Source: Aquicoccus porphyridii
GTDB taxonomy: Bacteria; Pseudomonadota; Alphaproteobacteria; Rhodobacterales; Rhodobacteraceae
Assembly: GCF_008369105.1 (NCBI RefSeq)
Contig: NZ_VINQ01000001.1
Location: 1 to 64,000, forward strand
DNA: 64,000 nucleotides
Direction of reading: 5' to 3'
Numbering within the stretch: position 1 is the first letter of the stretch; every line of letters starts with the position of its first letter. The notes beneath the pieces were generated by a model that had not been told where the DNA came from, searched no databases, and saw only the letters and a program-made list of their open reading frames with translations. Positions 16,131 through 23,086 of this stretch are shown piece after piece. Made by a program: the position numbers and the translations under genes.

Positions 16131-16287
16131 CAGCGGCGCAAGCCGCCCGGGCAGCACAGGGCCGCCCCGACGGCCCAGTGCTTTCGAGAGGTTGCGCATC
16201 GCTTCGAGCTGGGGATGGTTTTGCAAGATAAATTGCTCTGCGCCGATGTTGTGAGCACCGGGCCGCGGCCCTGTGCCGCCCTTTGGT
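16131..16287 (+). repeat. Structured intergenic repeat family, copy A
   Basis: This copy begins CCGCCCGGAACAGCGGCG and ends near GTGCCGCCCTTTGG. It contains a small GCGGC-GCAA-GCCGC hairpin, then GGGCAGCACAGGGCCGC, whose reverse complement reappears at the right end (GCGGCCCTGTGCCGCCC). Copies B (17184-17351) and C (30134-30300) share the ends at high identity. It sits directly downstream of the crotonase gene stop. Confidence 0.8.
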
Positions 16288-16303
16288 TCGTTTGCGATCC
16301 GCC

Positions 16304-17086
16304 CTAGCCGGACCAGCGCGAGTCTTTTTCGTGGGCGATGCGGGTGGGGTCCATGAAATGGCCGATCATGGTTTCTGTGGCCATCTCGTAGGCGGCGGGC
16401 AGGTCGAGGTCGAGATGCCGGTGGGTCGTCACCTTGCCGCTGGCGATGGGGCCGGGGTTGCGGGTGGCCAGCGTGCGGGCGAAGTCCATCGTGTGGGTGC
16501 GCAGCTCGGCCGCATCGGTCACCTCGTTGAAGAGCCCGGCGCGCAGCGCCCAGTCGGCGGATTTGGGCGTGCCGGAGAGCAGAAGCTCCATCAGGTGCTT
16601 GCGCCCCACCGCGCGCGACACGGCGACGGCGGGCGTGGTGCAAAAGCCGTTATTCGTCACACCGGGCAGGCAGACCGTGGCCTCCGTCGAGGCAAACGCC
16701 ATGTCGCAGGCAGCGACCAGTTGCAGCCCGGCGGCGGTGGCGATGCCGTCGACCATGGCGATGGTGGGCAGCGGCGAAAACGTGACCGCCTGCATCATCG
16801 TGGCGCAATCGGCAAAGAGCGTGCGCAGGTAGGCTTCGCCATGGTCGGGGGCGGCGCGGTTGCGGGCGATCTCCTTGAGGTCATGCCCGGCGCAGAAGAT
16901 ATGGCCCGGCCCGTCGATCACGATCACCCGTGCGTCGGGGTTCTCATTGGCGCGGCTGACCGCATCGTGCAGGGCGTTGATCAGCGCGGCGTTGAGCGCA
17001 TGGGCGCGGCCATTGCCAAGCGTCAGCGTGAGCACGCCCTGATCCAGCGTTTCGGTGAGAAGCCCGGGGGCTGTCATCTGGTTCAT
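16304..17086 (-). CDS. Enoyl-CoA hydratase-like protein (ECHDC3 type) lacking the catalytic glutamates
   Basis: The 260-residue protein is a crotonase-fold member: AGHDLKEIA forms the CoA-binding/oxyanion region and GIATAAGLQLVAACDMAFAS the second oxyanion helix. In classical hydratases that helix carries a Glu where this protein has Gln, and the second catalytic Glu is replaced by Gly (VCLPGV). The pattern, with the following NNGFCTTPAVAVSRAVGRK, fits the ECHDC3 subgroup, whose chemistry is unsettled. Hydratase activity should not be assumed. The start at 17084-17086 has GGGAGAGAGA in front. The gene is framed by repeat copies A and B in the same orientation. Confidence 0.85.
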   Translation of the reverse strand: MNQMTAPGLLTETLDQGVLTLTLGNGRAHALNAALINALHDAVSRANENPDARVIVIDGPGHIFCAGHDLKEIARNRAAPDHGEAYLRTLFADCATMMQAVTFSPLPTIAMVDGIATAAGLQLVAACDMAFASTEATVCLPGVTNNGFCTTPAVAVSRAVGRKHLMELLLSGTPKSADWALRAGLFNEVTDAAELRTHTMDFARTLATRNPGPIASGKVTTHRHLDLDLPAAYEMATETMIGHFMDPTRIAHEKDSRWSG

Positions 17087-17183
17087 GGTCTCTCTCCCTT
17101 GTGGGGAACAGGCTCGCCCCTTGCGGTGCCGATGTCCAGTCTTTCGGCGCGTCATTGCGCGTTTGCGGGTGATCGAGCAGGTG

Positions 17184-17351
17184 CCGCCCGGAAACAGCGG
17201 CGAAGCCGCCCGGGCAACACACGGCCGCCCCCCGGCCGGGTGCTTTCGAGATGGAGCGCGCCGGTCTGGTCCGAGGATGAGGTTGAGAGATTAAGTGCCT
17301 TGCGCAGATGTTGCGAGCACCCGACCGCGGCCGTGAGTTGCCCTCTCATTG
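17184..17351 (+). repeat. Structured intergenic repeat family, copy B
   Basis: The copy runs from CCGCCCGGAAACAGCGGCG to CCCTCTCATTGGG. The left arm CACACGGCCGCCCCCCGGCCGGGTGCT and the right arm AGCACCCGACCGCGGCCGTG are inverted with respect to each other. It has the same orientation as copy A, about 1.05 kb away, with the crotonase gene between them. Confidence 0.8.
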
Positions 17352-17421
17352 GGTATCCGTCGAAGCCAGTTGACCACAATCCGACATGATCCTGCATGAA
17401 AGGACTTATCCTTTCGGCGCG

Positions 17422-18831
17422 TCACGCGCCGCGCGTGGTGGCTTTGCGGCGGCGGACGGGGGTGGGGCGGACATTGTGTTCGATCTCGTCATAGAGCCGG
17501 GCCACGACATTCTTGCCGGTCGAGGTCTCGATTCCCTCGAATCCGGGCGAGGAATTGACTTCGAGCACCTTGGGCCCGCTTTCCGAGCGCAGCAGGTCCA
17601 CGCCCGAGAGGTTGAGGCCGAAGGTGCGGGCGGCGCGGATCGCGGTTTCGCGTTCCTCTTTCGAGATGCGCACCGATTTGGCCGCGCCGCCGCGATGCAG
17701 GTTGGAGCGGAAATCGCCCTCGGCGCCGGTGCGTTTCATCGAGGCCACGACCTTGCCGCCGATCACGAGGCAGCGGATATCCTCGCCCGCCGCCTCCTTG
17801 ACGAAATCCTGCACCAGGAAATTGGCCTTAAGCCCGCGAAAGGCATCGATCACCGATTCGGCGGCCTTCTTGGTTTCGGCCAGAACGACGCCCTTGCCTT
17901 GCGTCGATTCCAGCAGCTTCACGATCAGCGGCGCGGTGCCGACGAGACCGATGAGGTTGCCGGTGTCCTTGGGCGAGGCGGCAAAGGCGGTGTTGGGCAT
18001 GCCGATCCGGGCGCGCGCCATCAACTGGTGGGCATAGAGCTTGTCGCGGCTGGCGGTGATCCCGGCCGAGGAATTGACGCAGAAGGTGCCGATGGTTTCG
18101 AACTGGCGCACCACCGCCGTGCCATAGGGGGTGATCGAGGCGCCGATGCGCGGGATCACCGCGTCATAGCGCGGCAGGCGCTTGCCGTCGTAATGCACCT
18201 CGGGGGCGAGCGCGTTGATCGCCATGTAACAGCGGGTGGTGTCGATCACCTCGACCGTGTGACCGCGTTTCTCGCCCTCTTCGACGAGGCGGCGGGTGGA
18301 ATAGTTGTTCTCGCGCGAGAGCACGGCGACGCGCAGCGACCGGTTGGGCGCTTCCTGTCGCATGCGGGCGCTGTGATAGACCTCGAACGAGAGCTGCGGT
18401 TGCAGGAAGCGTTCGGTGGCGACGATGGTGATATGATCGAGCAGCGCCTGCCGGCCCAGCAGCATCCGGTTGTTCATGGTGGCGCGGTTGGTCAGGGTGA
18501 TCTCGATCGGCCAGCTGTCGCCGTTCACCGCGATCGGGGTTTCGATCACGTAGCGGTGTTCGCTTTCACCGTTGGAGCTCGTCACTTCGCGGCGGTCGAT
18601 GATCGGGGCCGAGCAGGGAATGACGAGATCGTCGCGCCCGGGGATCGGGTGCAGGGTAAAGCGGACCTTGGGGCGCGCGGCGGGGCCGAAGGTTTCGATG
18701 TCATAGGCGTGCAGCGCCGAGGTGCGCGCACCGGTATCGACCTTGGCCTTGAGCGCGGGCAGGCCGAGGTCGGGCAGGGACACCCATTCCTCCCATCCGA
18801 ACCTCAGAAGTCGGTTTTCCGGCTCGCTCAT
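17422..18831 (-). CDS. RimB-RimK fusion: retropepsin-like 'zinc protease' domain joined to an ATP-grasp ligase
   Basis: The 469-residue protein has two domains. Residues 1-150 are the RimB/ATP-dependent zinc protease family (PF05618), with the aspartyl-protease-like [12 protein letters not shown] and [10 protein letters not shown]. Residues about 165-455 are a RimK-type ATP-grasp: [46 protein letters not shown] and the metal-binding [10 protein letters not shown]. RimK adds glutamates to the C-terminus of ribosomal protein S6; the RimB partner is proposed to trim or regulate. Fusion places opposing or sequential steps on one chain. The C-terminus is basic. It diverges from tgt across a short promoter region. 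Confidence 0.88.
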   Translation of the reverse strand: MSEPENRLLRFGWEEWVSLPDLGLPALKAKVDTGARTSALHAYDIETFGPAARPKVRFTLHPIPGRDDLVIPCSAPIIDRREVTSSNGESEHRYVIETPIAVNGDSWPIEITLTNRATMNNRMLLGRQALLDHITIVATERFLQPQLSFEVYHSARMRQEAPNRSLRVAVLSRENNYSTRRLVEEGEKRGHTVEVIDTTRCYMAINALAPEVHYDGKRLPRYDAVIPRIGASITPYGTAVVRQFETIGTFCVNSSAGITASRDKLYAHQLMARARIGMPNTAFAASPKDTGNLIGLVGTAPLIVKLLESTQGKGVVLAETKKAAESVIDAFRGLKANFLVQDFVKEAAGEDIRCLVIGGKVVASMKRTGAEGDFRSNLHRGGAAKSVRISKEERETAIRAARTFGLNLSGVDLLRSESGPKVLEVNSSPGFEGIETSTGKNVVARLYDEIEHNVRPTPVRRRKATTRGA

Positions 18832-18899
18832 GGTGTTCTCCTTGGCAAGGGTGGGGCGGCATGGGTAAGAAAGCCCCTGATAATGGTTCGGGGCAGCTT

Positions 18900-20030
18900 A
18901 TGACAGGCAGATTTGAATTCAAACTCCTTGGCCGGGACGGCGCGGCGCGGGTGGGGAAGATCGCCACGCCGCGTGGCGATATCGCCACGCCCGCCTTCAT
19001 GCCGGTGGGCACGGCGGGCACGGTCAAGGCGATGCTGCCCGAGAGCGTGCGCGCCACCGGCGCCGATATCGTGCTCGGCAATACCTATCACCTGATGCTG
19101 CGGCCCGGGGCCGAGCGGGTGGCGCGGCTCGGGGGATTGCATCGCTTCATGAACTGGGAGCGGCCGATCCTGACGGATTCGGGGGGCTTCCAGGTGATGA
19201 GCCTTGCCGGGCTGAGGAAGCTGACCGAGGAGGGGGTGACGTTCAAGAGCCATATCGACGGCGCGCGCCATCACCTCACGCCGGAGCGGAGCATGGAGAT
19301 CCAGCGGCTTCTGGGCAGTGACATCGTGATGTGTTTCGACGAATGCCCGGCGCTGCCCGCCGACCGGGGGCGGATCGAGGAGAGCATGCGGCTCTCGATG
19401 CGCTGGGCGGCGCGCTCGCGTGACGCCTTCGGCGATCGGCCCGGGCACGCGCTGTTCGGCATCCAGCAGGGCGGGCTGGAACGCGACTTGCGCGAGGAGT
19501 CGGCCGAGGCGCTCAAGGCGATCGGGTTCGAGGGCTATGCCATCGGCGGGCTGGCGGTGGGCGAGGGGCAGGCGGCGATGTTCGACGTTCTGGATCACGC
19601 GCCGGGGATGCTCCCCGAGGATCGGCCGCGCTACCTCATGGGGGTGGGCAAGCCCGATGACATCGTCGGTGCGGTCAAGCGCGGGGTCGACATGATGGAT
19701 TGCGTGCTGCCGTCGCGGTCGGGACGGACCGGGCAGGTGTTCACCCGCCGCGGCGTCGTGAACATCAAGAACGCGCGCCACGCCGACGACCCGCGCCCCC
19801 TCGACGAGGCGTGCATCTGTCCGGCCTGCCGGGGGTATAGCCGCGCCTACCTGCATCACGTGTTCCGCTCGAAGGAGATCATCGCCTCGATGCTGCTGAC
19901 ATGGCACAATCTGCATTACTTCCAGGAGATCATGGCGGGGATGCGCGGCGCGATTGTCGAAGCGCGGTTCGAGGCATGGGAGGCGGAGTTTCACGCCACG
20001 CGGGCGCTCGGGGATATCGAGCGGATCTAG
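18900..20030 (+). CDS. tgt: Queuine tRNA-ribosyltransferase
   Basis: The enzyme exchanges guanine-34 for preQ1 in tRNAs with GUN anticodons. The 376-residue protein has the TIM-barrel signatures [16 protein letters not shown], the catalytic Asp in [12 protein letters not shown], the nucleophile region [10 protein letters not shown] and [16 protein letters not shown], and the C-terminal zinc site [16 protein letters not shown]. The start MTGRFEF at 18900 gives the usual family length; an ATG at 18861 would add 13 unconserved residues and cannot be excluded. Confidence 0.95.
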   Translation: MTGRFEFKLLGRDGAARVGKIATPRGDIATPAFMPVGTAGTVKAMLPESVRATGADIVLGNTYHLMLRPGAERVARLGGLHRFMNWERPILTDSGGFQVMSLAGLRKLTEEGVTFKSHIDGARHHLTPERSMEIQRLLGSDIVMCFDECPALPADRGRIEESMRLSMRWAARSRDAFGDRPGHALFGIQQGGLERDLREESAEALKAIGFEGYAIGGLAVGEGQAAMFDVLDHAPGMLPEDRPRYLMGVGKPDDIVGAVKRGVDMMDCVLPSRSGRTGQVFTRRGVVNIKNARHADDPRPLDEACICPACRGYSRAYLHHVFRSKEIIASMLLTWHNLHYFQEIMAGMRGAIVEARFEAWEAEFHATRALGDIERI

Positions 20031-20132
20031 GGTGGGGCGGGGCTTGCGCATGCGTTGATCAAAATGACCGAGACTTGCCGGGGCTGAAATGGTGTTGCAG
20101 AGTGGCAAGAAAGAATTTCGGGGACGGCGAGG

Positions 20133-20783
20133 ATGTCAAACGAACCGGCGCGCGCGCAGGTGGTGGATTGGTGGAGTGCCGAGCGGGCGCGCGTTTCCCT
20201 GGAGTTGGAGGAGCGGCTTCCGCTTCTTTTGATCGAAGTTGACAAGGTCATCGATGAAATGCCGCTCAAGGCATTCATCCGACGTGGGCGGTTTCAGACA
20301 CGCCAGATCAATCCGATTGTCGGCAAATGGATCGAGGCCGAATACAAGAGACTTTCGGCGGAAATCGACGAGTCCTTCTTTGCCGATGTGATCGGGCCGG
20401 AGGAACACAAATCGCATGATGGCTGGTCAGCCGATGAACTTCTGACTGCCGGGGCGGCGACTGCCTTTTCGATTGCGCCGCTGGCCGCCTTGCCATTTGT
20501 CGGAGGATTGTTGGTTTCCACCGGGTTCCTGGGCCTGTCCGCCACTCTGGCGATCATACCTGCGTCGATTGTCGGAGCGGGGTTGGTGGCGCTCGGGCTG
20601 GGGCCGTCGATCAGAGGGTGGGCGCGGCGAAAACTGCGCGAGACGTTTCGGGCGCGCATTCGGACCAATATTCGCATGCGCGTTCTTGGCGAACCGGAAA
20701 GGCCCGAAATCGCGTCTTTGAAAGGAACCATTTTTACTGAACTCGATGGATTCTTGTCAAAACGCTTGGGGGAACTCGAATGA
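20133..20783 (+). CDS. Membrane protein of unknown function, first gene of an overlapping pair
   Basis: This 216-residue protein matches no family I recognise. The first 100 residues are charged and mostly helical. Two hydrophobic segments follow (roughly 106-127 and 131-157, rich in Ala, Gly, Leu and Ile). A strongly basic amphipathic segment comes next (RGWARRKLRETFRARIRTNIRMRV), then a short C-terminal helix. It has no signal peptide. The helical hairpin with basic flank suggests peripheral or hairpin insertion into the inner membrane. GGGGACGGCGAGG precedes the ATG. The stop overlaps the start of the next gene as ATGA, so the two proteins are translationally coupled. GC content is a little lower than in tgt. 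Confidence 0.7.
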   Translation: MSNEPARAQVVDWWSAERARVSLELEERLPLLLIEVDKVIDEMPLKAFIRRGRFQTRQINPIVGKWIEAEYKRLSAEIDESFFADVIGPEEHKSHDGWSADELLTAGAATAFSIAPLAALPFVGGLLVSTGFLGLSATLAIIPASIVGAGLVALGLGPSIRGWARRKLRETFRARIRTNIRMRVLGEPERPEIASLKGTIFTELDGFLSKRLGELE

Positions 20784-21784
20784 GTGCCACATCTATTCCA
20801 TTTGAAATTCCGGCGAAATTTCTTCTCGATCATGCGCTTGGGAACGTAGAGCGTTACGGGGCCATTCTGAAGCATGTTGATACCGGGCGGATCGTGGGTC
20901 ACGTGCAGGAAACCGGGATGCTGTCGCACGTGCTGAATGTTGCTCAAATCGTCGAGCCGACTGGCGTTGCATCCCTGATCGGGGTTGCTCAGAACGCCCA
21001 GGTCAGCAGGAAGCTCACCGCCTTGCAGAGCGCGGTCGGTACGTTGCAGAGCTTGCAAATGGTAAACCTTGCCTCGTCGGTTGCAGGGATTGGCGTGACC
21101 GCGGCCAGCACGGCGATCATCATGAAACGGCTCGGTGTCGTGAACGAAAGTCTCGACCGTGTGGAGGACATGATCGGGGGGCTGCCGGTCAAGCTCCGCG
21201 AGATGGACCTGCGCAAGACGCTGGTGAACATACAGACGTCTCTTGATCGGCTGGATGGCGCCGGGTTGCGGCGCGATGGCGACAGTGTGGTGAAATCTGC
21301 CGAGGAGAAGCTGCACTATGGGTTCAACTCCATGCTGGATGGTCTTTCTATCGTAGTGATCGAGAAGAATGCCGATCCGGCCTTGGTGAACAGCCTTCTG
21401 GCGGGGCTGTCGCTTTGCGGTAGCGCGCAGATCAAGGCGCTTTACTGGTTGAATGAGCTGGAGGAGGCAGAGCGCCAGTCGCGCAGCCAGTTCGAGAAGC
21501 TGGAAAAACTGTCGCTGATGGTGCCCCAGGACATATTGGAGACCCGTATATCAGGCGGGGCCGAACCCGCCGCGCGCATCGCATCGGATCTGTCGGAGGT
21601 CCGGGCGCGCGTCGCGTCGATGCCGGGGCTTACAAAGAAGATTCGATCCCTGGATATCCATGGACGTGCCTATCTGGAGAGGCTTGAGGACGAGCAGGAG
21701 AGCCCCTTGCTTCTGCTTCCGGCAGAGGCCGGGTTGCAAGAGGATTCCCCAAGGACGGACCGAAAGTGGTGGGCATTGCGCTGA
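20780..21784 (+). CDS. Helical protein of unknown function, second gene of an overlapping pair
   Basis: The 334-residue protein is not assigned to a family. Residues 1-70 are mixed. Residues about 72-115 hold a repetitive helical stretch (SRKLTALQSAVGTLQSLQMVNL) running into a short hydrophobic Ala/Gly/Ile segment (ASSVAGIGVTAASTAIIMKRL). About 115-160 looks like a coiled coil (NESLDRVEDMIGGLPVKLREMDLRKTLVNIQTSLDRL). The second half is helical and ends in a Glu/Leu-rich segment. Helix-hydrophobic hairpin-helix order is seen in membrane-acting helical proteins, but no toxin motif was recognised. It shares an ATGA overlap with the upstream gene and stops directly against a broken transporter remnant. 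Confidence 0.7.
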   Translation: MSATSIPFEIPAKFLLDHALGNVERYGAILKHVDTGRIVGHVQETGMLSHVLNVAQIVEPTGVASLIGVAQNAQVSRKLTALQSAVGTLQSLQMVNLASSVAGIGVTAASTAIIMKRLGVVNESLDRVEDMIGGLPVKLREMDLRKTLVNIQTSLDRLDGAGLRRDGDSVVKSAEEKLHYGFNSMLDGLSIVVIEKNADPALVNSLLAGLSLCGSAQIKALYWLNELEEAERQSRSQFEKLEKLSLMVPQDILETRISGGAEPAARIASDLSEVRARVASMPGLTKKIRSLDIHGRAYLERLEDEQESPLLLLPAEAGLQEDSPRTDRKWWALR

Positions 21785-21789
21785 CTGCA

Positions 21790-22060
21790 TCTCGATCGCC
21801 CCGGGGCGGCGATGAGCCACATCGCGCGCGTGACCGGCGCGATGCCGAGCGCGGGCATGAGCGGCACCGGCAAAAGCGCGGTGGCGGCCAAGGGCACGGT
21901 CTGTCCCATCCACCAGGTCACCATCCATGCGATCAGCGCAGCGAGCCGCCATGCCGGAAGGTCAAGCCCGCCGGGTGCGGGCAGGGCCATGAGCGCCAGC
22001 GCGTTACGCGGCCCGGCGGCGAGTGTGGCGCGTCGCAGGGTGGGGGATTTCGTTCTGGTG
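21790..22060 (-). pseudogene. N-terminal remnant of an SLC13/DASS-type anion transporter
   Basis: On the minus strand one frame reads ALMALPAPGGLDLPAWRL, then AALIAWMVTWWMGQTVPLAATALL and PVPLMPALGIAPVTRA. This corresponds to the first helices of divalent anion:sodium symporters, where W-W-x-T-E-A-x-P-x-x-x-T-A-L-L-P is typical; here Glu-Ala is changed to Gln-Thr. The reading stops making sense at about 21790, where the unknown 334-residue gene ends on the other strand, so the remaining ~400 codons are missing. Boundaries are approximate. Confidence 0.5.
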
Positions 22061-22189
22061 CGACAGGCGATGGCGGCCTTGTGCCCCGGTCGCGGGATGG
22101 CGAGACGGCGCTCCTGCTTGCGCAGGTCGCCCCGCCCGCCGTCCCGTGTGCCTCCGGCGGGAGTATTTGGGGCAAGATGAAAGGGCGGG

Positions 22190-22843
22190 TCAGGCGATGC
22201 GGCGTGCGGGGATGTCGGAGGTGGGTTCGTTGCCCTGGGCGCGGGCGAGATGGGGCGCGTCGGCGCCAAGTAGGGCGCGCGCGTCCGCCGCGGTGATGGC
22301 GGTGCAGAATTCGCCATGCAGGTTGCCCACCGACATGGCGTGCACGAGTTCGGGGTCGTGATCGGTGCCGTCGAGGTCGGCATGGTTGCAGGTGGCGCAG
22401 GCATCGTGGACGAGATAGCAGTCATAGCCCATGTTGCCGGCCATGCGGGTCGTGGTTTCGACGCAGAAATTGGTGAAATAGCCGGCGATGACGAGGCGGG
22501 TGATGCCTGTGCTGTGCAATTGCGCGTCGAGATCGGTGCCGATGAAGCCGGAATTCACCGACTTTTCGACGACGATCTCTCCCGGGGCGGGGTCGAGCCC
22601 GTCGATCTGTGCCCCGGTGGGCAGGGCAAACTTGAGCGGGCTGCCGGGTTCGACGCTGTCATGGCGGGTGAAGGCCACCCGGCGCCCGGCGGCGCGGAAC
22701 CCCCCGAGCAGCGCGCGCAGGCGGTCGTCGCATTCGGGATTGTTCATCCGCCCGTTGGGGCCGCCCCAATGTTGCAGGTCATGCACGCCCTTTTGCACGT
22801 CGATGAGCAGAAGCGCGGTGTCGGGTCCGAATTGCGCGATCAT
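22190..22843 (-). CDS. Isochorismatase-family cysteine hydrolase
   Basis: The 217-residue enzyme has the complete catalytic triad of the family: Asp in LLLIDVQKG, Lys in IVVEKSVNSGF, and Cys in AGYFTNFCVETTTRM. Related enzymes hydrolyse amides (nicotinamide, carbamates, ureidoacrylate) rather than isochorismate, and the substrate cannot be named here. The start at 22841-22843 has a short AGGTTTCC spacing; the much longer frame running upstream is antisense to lon. The gene is divergent from lon. Confidence 0.88.
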   Translation of the reverse strand: MIAQFGPDTALLLIDVQKGVHDLQHWGGPNGRMNNPECDDRLRALLGGFRAAGRRVAFTRHDSVEPGSPLKFALPTGAQIDGLDPAPGEIVVEKSVNSGFIGTDLDAQLHSTGITRLVIAGYFTNFCVETTTRMAGNMGYDCYLVHDACATCNHADLDGTDHDPELVHAMSVGNLHGEFCTAITAADARALLGADAPHLARAQGNEPTSDIPARRIA

Positions 22844-22980
22844 GGAAACCTCCCTGGTTGTCGGGGGCAGGATAACGCGGTTCGCGTCGCTGTCATCCGC
22901 GAAATGCCGCGCCCGGCCTGACCCCGGGGGCAATCGCCGCTTGCCCGTCCCGCGATGCGGGTGCATTCTGGCGCCAGAGG

Positions 22981-23007
22981 TTGAAACGGGCGCGGGCAAC
23001 GCCCAAT
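22981..23007 (+). promoter_or_regulatory. Candidate heat-shock (RpoH) promoter of lon
   Basis: TTGAAA (22981-22986) and CCCAAT (23002-23007) are separated by 15 bases and lie about 80 bases before lon. They resemble the sigma-32 type TTGAA and CCC(C)AT boxes. lon is an RpoH target in many proteobacteria. The -10 match is incomplete. Confidence 0.4.
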
Positions 23008-23086
23008 TAATCATTCGGAAACGTGGAGACGCCGCGCGCTGCCTGATCGAGGGGCCCGGCGTCTTGCCAAGAACAAGGACCAGAGC

